A stretch of DNA of 64,000 bases from Rhodocyclaceae bacterium (GCA_008080565.1 VIKE01000013.1:1-64000); one strand, 5' to 3'; positions 47,861 to 57,283 are shown, counted from the first letter of the stretch. Numbers and translations: made by a program. Notes: generated from the letters alone by a model not told the origin.

Positions 47861-49000
47861 TTACTTCAGGATCTTGCCACCTTGCCCAATGACCGTCAGT
47901 TCGACAAAGCGCGAGCCCAGACGGGTGTTCGGGCCGTAGTTGATGCGGTAGCCGCCGAGGTCGGCTCCGCTCATGCTTTCCAGCGAGGCCACCAGCTTTT
48001 CTCGGCTGAGATCCTTGCCGGCGCGCTTGAGGCCTTCGATCATGGTCCTCGCCATCAGGTAGCCTTCCATGCCGTAATAGGAGTAGGCACCCTTGTTGGA
48101 CAGCTTGTGATAGTCGCGGACGACCGGTACGACGTCGTTCCACGGATAGGGAACAACCTGCGAAACACCGATGCCGCGGGAGTCGGGGCCGAGTTCCTGG
48201 ACGAGCAGTTCGGCGCCAACCGGCGACAAGGTCATCAGCATCGGGTGCTGGCCAAGTTTTTTCATGGCCTTGACGAAGGCGGCGGTCGGCTTGTACAGGG
48301 TGACCATGACCACCGCTTGCGGCGTCGTCTTGGCGATCGCTTCGACGGCCTTGGTAACGTCTACCGAGTTGCGCTCGACGGTGCCGACGGAAGACGGAGC
48401 CAGGTTATGTTTTTTGAGGGCAGAGGTGACGCCATCCAGACCGGATTTGCCGAAACCATCGTTCTGGTAGAAGACGGCGATATTCTTGAGGCCGAGCGAG
48501 ACCATCTGGTTGACGATGACCTCGGCTTCGTCGGCGTAGCTGGCGCGGACGTTGAACATGTAGCGCGCATTGGGATTGGTGGCGAGCGACTCACGCAGGG
48601 TGGCGGCGCCGGAAATGGTGCCGACCAGCGGCACCTTGGCCGGACCGAAGACGGTGTTCATGGTTTCGGTCGTCGGGCTCGAGCCGTAGTAGGCGAGCAG
48701 CGCGAAGACATTTTTTTCCTTGATCAGCGTCTTGGTGTTGGCGACCGCGCGTTCGGTTTCGTAACCGTCGTCGAGGGCGATCAATTCGAGTTTGCGACCA
48801 TTGATGCCGCCGGCCTTGTTGACCTGCTCGAAATAGGCACTGATCGTTTGCCGCATGTCCAGCCCATAGGCGCCATTCGGTCCGGACAAGGGAGCTGACA
48901 TGCCGAGCGTGATCGTCGTGTCGGTGACGCCGGGGTCGGCCCAGCACATCGTGGAAAAGGCAATTGCACCAACAGCGGCCAGTCGTTTGAGGACTCGCAT
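47861..49000 (-). CDS. Branched-chain amino acid-type ABC substrate-binding protein
   Basis: 379 residues from the ATG at 49000 (GGGGGAG upstream), with signal peptide MRVLKRLAAVGAIAFSTMCWA. Periplasmic-binding fold I of the LivJ/Peripla_BP_6 type: ITLGMSAPLSGPNGAYG, GGINGRKLELIALDDGYE and TLREDL-like TLRESLATN. The ligand is unknown: such proteins bind amino acids, amides or aromatic acids. No permease or ATPase gene is adjacent, so it is an orphan. Confidence 0.88.
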   Translation of the reverse strand: MRVLKRLAAVGAIAFSTMCWADPGVTDTTITLGMSAPLSGPNGAYGLDMRQTISAYFEQVNKAGGINGRKLELIALDDGYETERAVANTKTLIKEKNVFALLAYYGSSPTTETMNTVFGPAKVPLVGTISGAATLRESLATNPNARYMFNVRASYADEAEVIVNQMVSLGLKNIAVFYQNDGFGKSGLDGVTSALKKHNLAPSSVGTVERNSVDVTKAVEAIAKTTPQAVVMVTLYKPTAAFVKAMKKLGQHPMLMTLSPVGAELLVQELGPDSRGIGVSQVVPYPWNDVVPVVRDYHKLSNKGAYSYYGMEGYLMARTMIEGLKRAGKDLSREKLVASLESMSGADLGGYRINYGPNTRLGSRFVELTVIGQGGKILK

Positions 49001-49092
49001 TGTTTTATCTCCCCCTTGATTGATCAATCGATTCTAACAGTCGGGGATATTACCGGGAACAGGGTTGGCTGGACTTTCGGCAATTTGTTCGA

Positions 49093-49129
49093 TGCCACGG
49101 TCAACCGGGAAAAAAGGCCAAAAATGAAA
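49093..49129 (-). repeat. Dispersed repeat copy 9, upstream of the binding-protein gene
   Basis: TGCCACGGTCAACCGGG, A6, GGCCAAAAATGAAAC. Reverse orientation; it abuts the hairpin at 49129. Confidence 0.88.
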
Positions 49130-49169
49130 CAGCCCCGGGGTCCCGAAAATTCGGGAACACCGGGGCTGT
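49129..49169. terminator. Two-part hairpin downstream of dnaJ
   Basis: Outer stem ACAGCCCCGG/CCGGGGCTGT and inner stem TCCCGAA/TTCGGGA. It is the likely end of the dnaK-dnaJ transcript, although it lies 17 bp beyond the vestigial dnaJ end and about 110 bp beyond the present dnaJ stop. Confidence 0.7.
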
Positions 49170-49185
49170 GGTGCACTGTCTGGCG

Positions 49186-49215
49186 TTATTCGGCGAAGAA
49201 ATCCTTGACCTTGTA
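49186..49215 (-). pseudogene. Vestigial second dnaJ 3' end
   Basis: On the minus strand these 30 bases read [13 protein letters not shown], the same eight residues and stop that end dnaJ at 49281. By eye 21 of 30 bases match the real dnaJ end, and eight of the nine differences are transitions, many synonymous. The preceding GGCG on the plus strand is shared as well. It looks like the former dnaJ terminus. Confidence 0.7.
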
Positions 49216-49224
49216 GCTTCGACC

Positions 49225-49279
49225 GGCACTTCGTGCCTTAACCTGCAAGGCAGGTCAGCCTGCGCTGCAAAGTTAAGGC
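49225..49279. repeat. Palindromic block between the old and new dnaJ ends
   Basis: GGCAC-TTC-GTGCC (49225-49237), CCTGC-AAG-GCAGG (49242-49254), and an outer inverted pair GCCTTAAC (49235-49242)/GTTAAGGC (49272-49279). It is compact, non-coding and REP-like in form. No second copy was noticed in the window. Confidence 0.5.
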
Positions 49280-49280
49280 G

Positions 49281-50408
49281 TTACTCAGCAAAAAAGTCCT
49301 TAACTTTATCCATCCACGACTTGGAGCGTGGATTGTGTTTGCCGCTGTTGTCGCGACTGGACTCTTCCAGTTCGCGCAGCAGCTCCTTCTGGCGCTCGGT
49401 CAGGTTGACCGGCGTTTCGACGACGACGTGGCACATCAGGTCACCATGGGTGTGGCTGCGCACCCCCTTGATGCCCTTGCCGCGCAGGCGGAAGACCCGT
49501 CCGGACTGGGTTTCGGCCGGAATCTTGATGGCTGCGGCGCCGTCCAGCGTCGGGATTTCGATCTCGCCGCCGAGCGCGGCGGCGGTGAAGGAAATCGGCA
49601 TCTCGCAATGCAGGTCGTTGTGGTCGCGGGTGAACACGGCGTGCTGCTTGAGGTGAATCTGCACGTACAGATCACCCGGCGGGCCGCCATTGACGCCATG
49701 CTCGCCTTCGCCCGAAAGCCTGATGCGATCGCCTTCATCGACCCCGGCTGGAATCTTGACGGCCAGCGTCTTGTGTTGCTTGACGCGGCCGGCGCCGTCG
49801 CAATGCTTGCATGGTTCGGCAATGAAGCGGCCGGTGCCGTGGCACTTGTGACAGGTCTGCTGGATCGAGAAGAAGCCTTGTTGCAGGCGCACCTGGCCGG
49901 ATCCGCCGCAGGTCGGGCAGGTCTTCGGCTGAGTGCCGGGCTTGGCGCCGGAGCCGTTGCAGGGCTCGCAGACTTCCATGGTCGGAATGCGAATCTTGGT
50001 TTCCGTGCCGTGGGCAGCCTGTTCGAGCGTGATTTCGAGGTTGTAGCGCAGGTCGGCGCCGCGATAGATGTTCGAGCGACCACCACCGCCACCGCCGCCG
50101 CGACCGCCGAAGATTTCGTCGAAGATGCCGCCGAAGGCATCGGCAAAGCCGGCGCCACCGCCACCGCCCATGCCGGCCTGCTGGTCAAGCCCGGCATGGC
50201 CATACTGGTCGTAGGCCGAGCGTTTCTGGCTATCCGACAGGATTTCGTAGGCTTCCTTGGCTTCCTTGAACTTCTCCTCGGCCGCCGGATTGTCCGGATT
50301 GCGGTCGGGGTGATGCTTCATGGCCAGTTTGCGGTAGGCCTTCTTTATTTCTTCATCGGAGGCGTCGCGATTGACGCCAAGAATTTCGTAAAAATCGCGT
50401 TTTGACAT
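49281..50408 (-). CDS. dnaJ: Chaperone protein DnaJ
   Basis: 375 residues. J domain 1-70 with HPD (MKHHPDRNP), Gly/Phe-rich region about 75-110 ([22 protein letters not shown]), four CxxCxGxG zinc motifs about 135-210 ([38 protein letters not shown]) and the C-terminal substrate domain. It stimulates DnaK ATPase. The end [12 protein letters not shown] is duplicated in vestigial form downstream. A hairpin separates it from dnaK. Confidence 0.97.
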   Translation of the reverse strand: MSKRDFYEILGVNRDASDEEIKKAYRKLAMKHHPDRNPDNPAAEEKFKEAKEAYEILSDSQKRSAYDQYGHAGLDQQAGMGGGGGAGFADAFGGIFDEIFGGRGGGGGGGRSNIYRGADLRYNLEITLEQAAHGTETKIRIPTMEVCEPCNGSGAKPGTQPKTCPTCGGSGQVRLQQGFFSIQQTCHKCHGTGRFIAEPCKHCDGAGRVKQHKTLAVKIPAGVDEGDRIRLSGEGEHGVNGGPPGDLYVQIHLKQHAVFTRDHNDLHCEMPISFTAAALGGEIEIPTLDGAAAIKIPAETQSGRVFRLRGKGIKGVRSHTHGDLMCHVVVETPVNLTERQKELLRELEESSRDNSGKHNPRSKSWMDKVKDFFAE

Positions 50409-50432
50409 TTCTTCTACCCGTCAAGTGACAAA

Positions 50433-50473
50433 GGCGCCGAGCGCCGCCGGAGATTTCCGGAAGGCTCGGCGCC
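50433..50473 (-). terminator. Hairpin between dnaK and dnaJ
   Basis: GGCGCCGAGC (50433-50442) pairs with GCTCGGCGCC (50464-50473), with an inner CCGGA/TCCGG. No T run follows, so it is more likely an attenuator or RNA-processing site lowering dnaJ relative to dnaK. Confidence 0.6.
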
Positions 50474-50491
50474 GGGCTGTGGGGCCAGGAA

Positions 50492-52429
50492 TTACTTCTT
50501 GTCCTTGTTCACTTCGGTGAATTCGGCATCGACGACATCGCCTTCAACGGTCTTTTCACCGGCTTCTGCCTGCTGACCAGCCGCACCGGCGGCAGCGCCT
50601 TCGGCCTGTTGCTGGGCGTACATTTTTTCACCCAGTTTCTGGGCCGCTGCCGACAGGGCTTCGGTCTTGGCGGTGATGGTTTCCTTGTCGCCGTCGCGCA
50701 GCACATCCTCGACATCCTTGATGGCGGCTTCGATGCTGGCTTTTTCGGCCGCGTCGAGCTTGTCGCCGTACTCGGTCATCGACTTCTTGACCATGTGCAC
50801 CATGCCGTCGGCCTGGTTGCGGGCATCGGCCAATTCGTGCGCCTTCTTGTCGTCCTCGGCGTGCAGCTCGGCATCCTTGACCATGGCCTGGATTTCCGCT
50901 TCGCTCAAGCCCGAGTTGGCCTTGATGGTGATCTTGTTTTCCTTGCCGGTGGCCTTGTCCTTGGCCGTGACGTGCATGATGCCGTTGGCGTCGATGTCGA
51001 AAATGACTTCGATCTGCGGCGTGCCACGCGGAGCCGGCGGGATGCCTTCGAGGTTGAACTGGCCGAGGCTCTTGTTACCGGAAGCCACTTCGCGCTCACC
51101 CTGCAGCACGTGGATGGTCACGGCGGACTGGCTGTCGTCGGCGGTCGAGAAGACTTGCGAAGCCTTGGTCGGGATCGTCGTGTTCTTCTGGATCAGCTTG
51201 GTCATGATGCCGCCCAGGGTTTCGATACCGAGCGACAGCGGGGTGACGTCGAGGAGCAGCACGTCCTTGACTTCGCCCTGCAGCACGCCGCCCTGGATGG
51301 CTGCGCCGACAGCAACGGCTTCGTCAGGATTGACGTCCTTGCGCGGTTCCTTGCCGAAAATTTCCTTAACTTTTTCCTGAACCTTGGGCATGCGCGACTG
51401 GCCGCCGACCAGGATGATGTCGTCGATGTCGGAGATCTTGCAGCCGGCATCCTTGAGGGCCATGACGCAAGGCGCAACGGTACGCTCGACCAGTTCATCG
51501 ACCAGCGATTCGAACTTGGCACGGGTAACCTTCAGTGCCAGGTGCTTCGGACCGGAAGCGTCAGCGGTGATATAGGGCAGGTTGATTTCGGTCTGCTGGC
51601 TGGAGGACAGCTCGATCTTGGCCTTTTCAGCGGCTTCTTTCAGGCGCTGCAGGGCCAGCACGTCAGCCTTGAGGTTGACGCCGGATTCTTTCTTGAATTC
51701 GTCGATGATGTAGTCGATCAGGCGCTGGTCGAAGTCTTCGCCGCCAAGGAAGGTGTCGCCGTTGGTGGCCAGAACTTCAAACTGGGTTTCGCCGTCGACA
51801 TTGGCGATTTCGATGATCGAGATGTCGAAGGTGCCGCCACCGAGGTCATAAACGGCGATCTTGCGGTCGTTCTTGCTGGTCTTGTCCATGCCGAAGGCGA
51901 GAGCAGCAGCGGTCGGCTCGTTGATGATGCGCTTGACTTCCAGACCGGCGATGCGGCCGGCGTCCTTGGTCGCCTGGCGCTGGCTGTCGTTGAAGTAGGC
52001 CGGGACGGTGATGACGGCTTCGGTGACTTCTTCGCCGAGGTAATCTTCGGCGGTCTTCTTCATCTTGCGCAGCACTTCAGCTGAAACCTGCGGCGGGGCG
52101 ATTTTCTTGTCGCGCGCTTCAACCCAGGCGTCGCCGTTGTCGGCCTTGACGATCTTGAAGGGCATCAGGGCGATGTCCTTCTGCACTTCCTTCTCTTCGA
52201 AGCGGCGGCCGATCAGGCGCTTGACGGCGTACAGCGTGTTCTTCGGGTTGGTCACGGCCTGGCGCTTGGCCGGGGCACCGCACAGAATCTCGCCATCTTC
52301 GGTGTAGCCGATGATGGACGGCGTGGTGCGCGCGCCTTCTGCGTTTTCGATAACCTTCGGCTGGCCGCCTTCCATGATGGCGACGCAGCTGTTGGTGGTG
52401 CCGAGGTCAATACCGATGATCTTGCCCAT
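50492..52429 (-). CDS. dnaK: Chaperone protein DnaK (Hsp70)
   Basis: 645 residues from the ATG at 52429 (AAGGAACGAATC upstream), giving the canonical [15 protein letters not shown]. Nucleotide-binding domain with phosphate loops ([29 protein letters not shown]), the interdomain linker DVLLLDV, the substrate domain and a Gln/Ala-rich lid ending in an acidic tail ([11 protein letters not shown]). A sigma-32-type promoter and repeat copy 10 lie upstream, so it can be expressed apart from grpE. Confidence 0.98.
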   Translation of the reverse strand: MGKIIGIDLGTTNSCVAIMEGGQPKVIENAEGARTTPSIIGYTEDGEILCGAPAKRQAVTNPKNTLYAVKRLIGRRFEEKEVQKDIALMPFKIVKADNGDAWVEARDKKIAPPQVSAEVLRKMKKTAEDYLGEEVTEAVITVPAYFNDSQRQATKDAGRIAGLEVKRIINEPTAAALAFGMDKTSKNDRKIAVYDLGGGTFDISIIEIANVDGETQFEVLATNGDTFLGGEDFDQRLIDYIIDEFKKESGVNLKADVLALQRLKEAAEKAKIELSSSQQTEINLPYITADASGPKHLALKVTRAKFESLVDELVERTVAPCVMALKDAGCKISDIDDIILVGGQSRMPKVQEKVKEIFGKEPRKDVNPDEAVAVGAAIQGGVLQGEVKDVLLLDVTPLSLGIETLGGIMTKLIQKNTTIPTKASQVFSTADDSQSAVTIHVLQGEREVASGNKSLGQFNLEGIPPAPRGTPQIEVIFDIDANGIMHVTAKDKATGKENKITIKANSGLSEAEIQAMVKDAELHAEDDKKAHELADARNQADGMVHMVKKSMTEYGDKLDAAEKASIEAAIKDVEDVLRDGDKETITAKTEALSAAAQKLGEKMYAQQQAEGAAAGAAGQQAEAGEKTVEGDVVDAEFTEVNKDKK

Positions 52430-52465
52430 GATTCGTTCCTTAAAGATAAATGACTGATGTTCGTG

Positions 52466-52493
52466 AGTTGGGGACTTTGCCGGCGATTTCAAG
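52466..52493 (-). promoter_or_regulatory. Sigma-32-type promoter of dnaK
   Basis: On the minus strand: CTTGAAA, 13-bp spacer, CCCCAACT, against the known heat-shock consensus CTTGAAA-N11-16-CCCCATNT. It lies 37 bases before the dnaK ATG. Confidence 0.75.
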
Positions 52494-52507
52494 CCGCTTT
52501 AGTGGCC

Positions 52508-52545
52508 TTCCACGGTCAACCGGAAAAATCGCCCAAAAATGAAAT
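52508..52545 (-). repeat. Dispersed repeat copy 10, between grpE and dnaK
   Basis: TTCCACGGTCAACCGG, AAAAATCGCCCAAAAATGAAAT. Reverse orientation, near consensus; it starts four bases after the grpE stop. Confidence 0.92.
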
Positions 52546-52548
52546 GTG

Positions 52549-53106
52549 TTATTTGCCCTTGGCGACCATGACCAGGGCCGGACGCAGCACGCGGTCGGCG
52601 ATGGTGTAGCCCTTTTGCAGCACGGTGACGACGGTGTTCGGCTCCTGCTCCGAATCGACCATGCCGATGGCCTGATGCTTGTGCGGATCGAACTTCTCCC
52701 CAGTCGGGCTGACTTCGTTGAGAGCGTTCTTTTCGAAGGCGGCAACCAGTTGCTTCAGCGTCAGTTCGACGCCGGCCTTGAAGCTCTCCACGGTCTGTTC
52801 CGGCACGGCCAGCGCGGCTTCCAGGCTGTCCTTGACGGCCAGCAGTTCGCCGGCAAAACGCTCGACGGCGAACTTGTGTGCCTTGGAAATGTCTTCCTGT
52901 GCACGGCGGCGAATATTCTCACCCTCGGCCTTGGCGCGCAGCCAGGCATCGTGGTGTTCGGCGGCCAGCAATTCGAGAGCGCGGAACTGCTCCTCGATGC
53001 TCGGCAGTGTGTCGGTGTGTTCTTCGACGGTTGGCTCGGCTGCAGGCGCTTCAATGGCAGGTTCGCTGCCCAGCATTGGTTCCTGACTGTTTTCAGTGTT
53101 CGACAT
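52549..53106 (-). CDS. grpE: Nucleotide exchange factor GrpE
   Basis: 185 residues from the ATG at 53106 (GGGAGATCC upstream). Acidic disordered N-terminus, long coiled coil about 35-80 ([27 protein letters not shown]), and a C-terminal beta domain with [31 protein letters not shown]. It releases ADP from DnaK. A strong sigma-32-type promoter precedes it. Confidence 0.96.
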   Translation of the reverse strand: MSNTENSQEPMLGSEPAIEAPAAEPTVEEHTDTLPSIEEQFRALELLAAEHHDAWLRAKAEGENIRRRAQEDISKAHKFAVERFAGELLAVKDSLEAALAVPEQTVESFKAGVELTLKQLVAAFEKNALNEVSPTGEKFDPHKHQAIGMVDSEQEPNTVVTVLQKGYTIADRVLRPALVMVAKGK

Positions 53107-53134
53107 GCATGGATCTCCCAAAAATCTGCAAGCT

Positions 53135-53162
53135 ATCTGGGGGCGCTTTTCCGACTTTCAAG
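53135..53162 (-). promoter_or_regulatory. Sigma-32-type promoter of grpE
   Basis: On the minus strand: CTTGAAA, 13-bp spacer, CCCCAGAT, close to the heat-shock consensus. It lies 28 bases before the grpE ATG. No CIRCE operator (TTAGCACTC-N9-GAGTGCTAA) is seen near it. Confidence 0.8.
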
Positions 53163-53255
53163 AGCAGTTCGGCAAAAAATATGGCTGATTCTGACCATCA
53201 ATTTTCCGGCAAATATGCCGTTAAAAAACCAGTTGAGTTTGCCGGAGCGAGGGAC

Positions 53256-54107
53256 ATGGAATTAGCTGGATTGGGTGCTGCCTACACCTTGCTGCGGGCA
53301 GCCTCGGAGGCCCGCAGCAAGGCGAGCGAAGAGCGTCAGGCCAAGCGTCTGGGCGAGATGCAGGATGCCATCAAGCGCCTGCAGGCGATGCCCACGCCAA
53401 AGCAGATGGCCAAGCAGGATGCGACGAATCGCGTCGCCATGCTGAAAAAACGGCTGGAAGCACTGAAATCCATGCTTCTGCATGCCTCGCCCGAACAGGC
53501 CAGGGCCTTGGCCCGTGAATTGAAAAACATCGCCAAAGAACTGTCGTCGGTGGCGAAAAGCCTCGGGAGTGGGGCTCAAGGCGCGGTTTCGGCGCCGGCC
53601 GGCGCCGAAGTGGCGAGTGGTGCGATGGATGACTCCGGTAGCGCGTCGGCCGAAGCGCAGACTGTGGACAGCCCCACGACTGAATCAGTCGCCATCGAGG
53701 CCGCCAGTGGCGCGAGTGACACGGCTCAAGGCGATGGTGCGCAAACCAAAGCGGCGGCGGATGCTGCCATTTCATCGACCGCCATCCCGACGGATGGCCG
53801 GCAAACCACGCAGAGTGAAGGCGACGGGGATCTGCGGGCCATGCTGCAGGATGCGAAAAAGCTCCTCAAGGAAGCGATCGCGATGCTCAAAGCCAAAATG
53901 GCTCTGGCAGCCAATCAGGCCCGGGCGAGCAAGGAGGAAAAGCAGGCGAGGCTCGACCTCCTGTCGGCTGAGAAAAGTCTGGCTGAAATCGACAAATCCT
54001 TATCTCAAGGTGGAGGCGAGTTGTATTCGGCGCAGGGCGACCTCGGGCTGGGCGGTGGGGGTGACGGGTTTGCCATCAGTGGCTTGAATGTCAATGTCGC
54101 GGCCTGA
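53256..54107 (+). CDS. Uncharacterised helical protein
   Basis: 283 residues from the ATG at 53256, chosen for the GGAGCGAGGG ribosome site; an ATG at 53181 is in frame but lacks one. No signal peptide or membrane segment. Two helical, Lys/Glu/Ala-rich regions (about 10-110 and 200-255, with LLKEAIAMLKAKMALAANQARASKEEKQARLD-type heptads) flank a low-complexity Ser/Ala/Asp/Thr region. The end is glycine-rich (GLGGGGDGFAISG) followed by LNVNVAA. I do not recognise the family. It is divergent from grpE and 144 bp before the kinase gene. Confidence 0.65.
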   Translation: MELAGLGAAYTLLRAASEARSKASEERQAKRLGEMQDAIKRLQAMPTPKQMAKQDATNRVAMLKKRLEALKSMLLHASPEQARALARELKNIAKELSSVAKSLGSGAQGAVSAPAGAEVASGAMDDSGSASAEAQTVDSPTTESVAIEAASGASDTAQGDGAQTKAAADAAISSTAIPTDGRQTTQSEGDGDLRAMLQDAKKLLKEAIAMLKAKMALAANQARASKEEKQARLDLLSAEKSLAEIDKSLSQGGGELYSAQGDLGLGGGGDGFAISGLNVNVAA

Positions 54108-54251
54108 AAAGCGAAAGCCACATACGGCTGCCGATGGCGTCGTGGCCGAGCTGTCGGCAAGATGGCTGGCGCCAGGCCCGGCGACAAAACTGCTGCCGCA
54201 CCTTGGCCTGCGTGCTACGATAAATTATTGATTGTTTCTGGCGAATCCTGA

Positions 54252-55619
54252 ATGGAAAAGATCGGCAAATACCGGGTGATTAAAGAGCTGGGCAAGGGCG
54301 CGACGGCCACTGTCTACCTCTGTGACGACCCGGATGCCAACCGTCGGGTCGCCGTCAAGGTGATCCAGTTCGGTAAAGACAGTTCTGCCATGTCGCGGCG
54401 CATGCGCAAGCTGTTCCAGAACGAGGGCATGGTCTCCAAGCGACTCAACCACCCGAACATCGTGCAGGTGTATGAAGCCGTGGTTGAGCCGGACTTCGCC
54501 TATCTGGCCATGGAATATGTCGAGGGCTTCACGCTTGAGGACAACTGCCGGATCGACAAGCTGTTGCCCATGCATCGGGCGATCAGCATCATCTTCAAGT
54601 GCTGCATGGCGCTTGATGCTGCCTATCGGCAGGGCATCATCCATCGCGACATCAAGCCGGCCAACATCATGATCGCCGCCAACGACGAGCCGAAGATCGC
54701 CGACTTCGGCCTGGCGCTGAACATGAACAAAGACATGGACCGCGACTCGACCTTCATCATGGGCGTCGGCTCGCCGGCCTACATGTCGCCGGAACAGATC
54801 AAGGGCTATCCACTCAACCAGAAGACCGACCTCTATTCGCTCGGCGTCCTGATGTTCCAGCTACTGACTGGCCGCTTGCCGTTCCGTGCCAACAACCAGG
54901 CCACCCTGGTCTATCGCATCATCAACACCGACGCGCCGGCCGTCACAGCGCTCAACCCGAACCTGCCGGAAGGCCTCAACGCCATCATGCGCCGGGCCCT
55001 GGAGAAGGATCTCTACAGCCGCTACCGGAATGGCGCAGAGATGGCCAAGGATCTCTCGGCGGTGCGCTACCAGATCCTCGAAGAGGATGAAACAGCGCAG
55101 GATACGAGGCATTTCGAGACTCTGCGCGGGCTCGACTTCTTCGTCGAATTCGAAAACATCGAAATCTGGGAAGTGCTGCGCGTCTCGGTCTGGCGCGAAG
55201 TCCTGCCCAACGTGGCAATCATTCGTGAAGGCGAGCGCAACAAGTTCTTTGGGGTCATCATCAGCGGCTCCGTTGAAATCTCGATCGAAGGCAAGGCCTT
55301 GTGCCGCCTCGGACGCAGCGAGCCGATCGGCGAGGTGTCCTATCTGCATCCGTCCAGTGACCAGCGCTGTTCGACCGTCGTAACGCTGGAGCCGACCCTG
55401 TTCCTGGAGGTCAATGCGGCGGCGCTCGCCCTGTCCTCTGAAGAGTTGCTCGAACGCATGCGCAGTGCGCTGCTGGCCAGAATGATCAATCGCCTGCGCG
55501 AGGTTAACCGCATCGCTGCAGCGCAAGGCCAGCCGGCCGTCCAGAGCCTGACCGGCTCTATGCCCGGCGGCTCGTCGCGGCCGGGGGGCGGCCTCGATCT
55601 CGAACTGGCGCCAATGTAA
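54252..55619 (+). CDS. Ser/Thr protein kinase fused to a cyclic-nucleotide-binding-like domain
   Basis: 455 residues. Hanks-type kinase about 7-270: glycine loop GKGATATVY, Lys36 (VAVKV), catalytic HRDIKPAN (Asp133), DFG (151-153), GSPAYMSPEQ activation end. Then a CRP/cNMP-type beta barrel about 305-410 (VAIIREGERNKFFGVIISGSVEI, EPIGEVSYLHP). The Arg of the canonical PRA phosphate cassette is not obvious, so ligand binding is uncertain. A Gly/Ser-rich tail follows. There is no membrane segment, unlike PASTA kinases. Convergent with the chemoreceptor gene. Confidence 0.9.
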   Translation: MEKIGKYRVIKELGKGATATVYLCDDPDANRRVAVKVIQFGKDSSAMSRRMRKLFQNEGMVSKRLNHPNIVQVYEAVVEPDFAYLAMEYVEGFTLEDNCRIDKLLPMHRAISIIFKCCMALDAAYRQGIIHRDIKPANIMIAANDEPKIADFGLALNMNKDMDRDSTFIMGVGSPAYMSPEQIKGYPLNQKTDLYSLGVLMFQLLTGRLPFRANNQATLVYRIINTDAPAVTALNPNLPEGLNAIMRRALEKDLYSRYRNGAEMAKDLSAVRYQILEEDETAQDTRHFETLRGLDFFVEFENIEIWEVLRVSVWREVLPNVAIIREGERNKFFGVIISGSVEISIEGKALCRLGRSEPIGEVSYLHPSSDQRCSTVVTLEPTLFLEVNAAALALSSEELLERMRSALLARMINRLREVNRIAAAQGQPAVQSLTGSMPGGSSRPGGGLDLELAPM

Positions 55620-55643
55620 AAACAGCCTCCGCAGAGGCTGTTT
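55617..55643. terminator. Bidirectional terminator between the kinase and chemoreceptor genes
   Basis: AAACAGCCTC, loop CGCA, GAGGCTGTTT: a 10-bp stem with A-rich left and T-rich right flanks. Confidence 0.85.
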
Positions 55644-55663
55644 GGCTGGCAGGATTTAAACCC

Positions 55664-57283
55664 TCAAACCTTGAATCGACCAACCAGCGTAGCCAGGCCT
55701 TCGGCCAGCCGCTTGAGGTCGTGTGCCGCACCGGCTGTCTGTTCGACCGTGCCCGAGTTTTCGCGGGCCATGCCGGCAATGGCTTCGATGCTGCTTTCGA
55801 CATCACCGGAGAAGCGGCGTTGCTGGTCGGTGGCTGCGGCAATCGCATCAAGGCCGTGACCGACTTCGGTGACCGAACCATTCGTTGCTTCCAGCACGTT
55901 GGACACCGAGTGAACGGCCGCCTGACTGCTTTCCAGATGCGCCATGCCGGCCTCGATACTGCGCCGGACGGCCACAGACTGGGCGCTGAGCTGGGCGGTG
56001 ATGGCATCGATTTCGGTCGCCGAGCGCGACGACTTTTCGGCCAGCTTGCGAACCTCATCGGCCACGACCGCGAAACCACGTCCCTGTTCGCCGGCGCGGG
56101 CGGCCTCGATTGCCGCGTTGAGGGCCAGTAGATTGGTCTGCTCGGCGATGTCTTTCACTTCGCGGGTCATCGTCGTGATCGCTTCGGTGTTCTTGACGAA
56201 GTTGTTAACTGAGTCGGCCATTTCCGTTACGGCGCGCTCGACGACATTCATTTCGCCGAGCAGCACGCTCAGGTTGCGGCTACCCTCGGTGGCGCGGGCC
56301 AGACTTTCCTGTGACTGATGCTGGACGTGTTCGGCGCTCTGGGCAATCGAGGAAATGCTCGAAACCAGTTGTTCGACGGCCGAGGCGGCTTCGTTCGATT
56401 TCTCGTTTTGCTGATGCGAACTTTGCGTGACGCGGTCGGCGCTGTCGGAGAGTGCAGCGACGCGGGCCGAAACCTGGCTGGCCGAGTCGCGGACCTGACG
56501 GACCAGCTGGTTGAAGTTCTCCATCATTTCGTTGAAAACCTGCGCCGCCTGGCCGACTTCGTCGTTGCCCTTGATTGGCAGACGGCGCGTGAGGTCGCCT
56601 TCGCCCCGGGCAATGTCGGCAAGACCACTGCGCATGGCCTCGAGCGGCTTGCTGACGAAGTGGTTGGTGATCAGGTAGATGAGGACGAGCAGAGCGCCCA
56701 GCGCAGCCAGTGCAACGCCGGCAATCTTGATACGGAAAGCCGATACCTGCGCCTCGACCGAGTCGAGCGACACCTTCATGCTGACGACGCCGAGGACGGT
56801 TCCTTCGGGAACCTGGTGGCAGAGGATGCAGTCCTTGCCGAGATAGTTCTTCGATGCCTTGGTCGGGTTGATGACATGCAGGAAAGAGTTGCCGTTGGCG
56901 GACTCAACCGACATGTACGGGTTGCCGGTAGCCATCACTTCTTTTTCGAGTGCATCGAGCGGACGCTTGCTCTTGGTGTCGGGGCCGTAAAGTTTGACCA
57001 CGGCGTCGCTACGGGCGACCACCAGATCCTTGATGACGGAGAGCTGTTCGATCTGGTCGAGGAAGACTTCACGCTGGCCTACGGTGCCGGTCAGCATCAT
57101 GCCGGTCAGTCCGGCCATGGTCATTTCGTGGATGCTCTTGGAAAAGTCCTGGGCCTGCAGGATCGCCGTCTCTCGATTGACCTGGGTGGTCCACACTATT
57201 GCTCCTGCCCAGATGATGGCCAGTACTACCCAGATGGCCGCCGTCAGGCGGATCCAAATCTTCAAATCGGCGAAGCGCGGCAT
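55664..57283 (-). CDS. Methyl-accepting chemotaxis protein with CxxCH sensor motif
   Basis: 539 residues. TM1 about 13-33, periplasmic sensor about 34-180, TM2 about 183-206, HAMP about 207-260, and a signalling domain with the hairpin tip [32 protein letters not shown]. The sensor holds C152-I-L-C-H156, the c-type haem attachment motif, in a region like DUF3365-type redox sensors. It may detect redox state, oxygen or nitric oxide (inference). There is no C-terminal CheR-tether pentapeptide. Encoded opposite the kinase gene. Confidence 0.92.
   Translation of the reverse strand: MPRFADLKIWIRLTAAIWVVLAIIWAGAIVWTTQVNRETAILQAQDFSKSIHEMTMAGLTGMMLTGTVGQREVFLDQIEQLSVIKDLVVARSDAVVKLYGPDTKSKRPLDALEKEVMATGNPYMSVESANGNSFLHVINPTKASKNYLGKDCILCHQVPEGTVLGVVSMKVSLDSVEAQVSAFRIKIAGVALAALGALLVLIYLITNHFVSKPLEAMRSGLADIARGEGDLTRRLPIKGNDEVGQAAQVFNEMMENFNQLVRQVRDSASQVSARVAALSDSADRVTQSSHQQNEKSNEAASAVEQLVSSISSIAQSAEHVQHQSQESLARATEGSRNLSVLLGEMNVVERAVTEMADSVNNFVKNTEAITTMTREVKDIAEQTNLLALNAAIEAARAGEQGRGFAVVADEVRKLAEKSSRSATEIDAITAQLSAQSVAVRRSIEAGMAHLESSQAAVHSVSNVLEATNGSVTEVGHGLDAIAAATDQQRRFSGDVESSIEAIAGMARENSGTVEQTAGAAHDLKRLAEGLATLVGRFKV

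Noticed and set aside
50609-52084. 491-codon frame antisense to dnaK
   Set aside because: Long antisense frames opposite dnaK are a known codon-bias artefact; no supporting motif or ribosome site.
52430-53255. CIRCE operator near the chaperone genes
   Set aside because: Looked for TTAGCACTC and GAGTGCTAA with a 9-base gap upstream of grpE, dnaK and dnaJ; none present.
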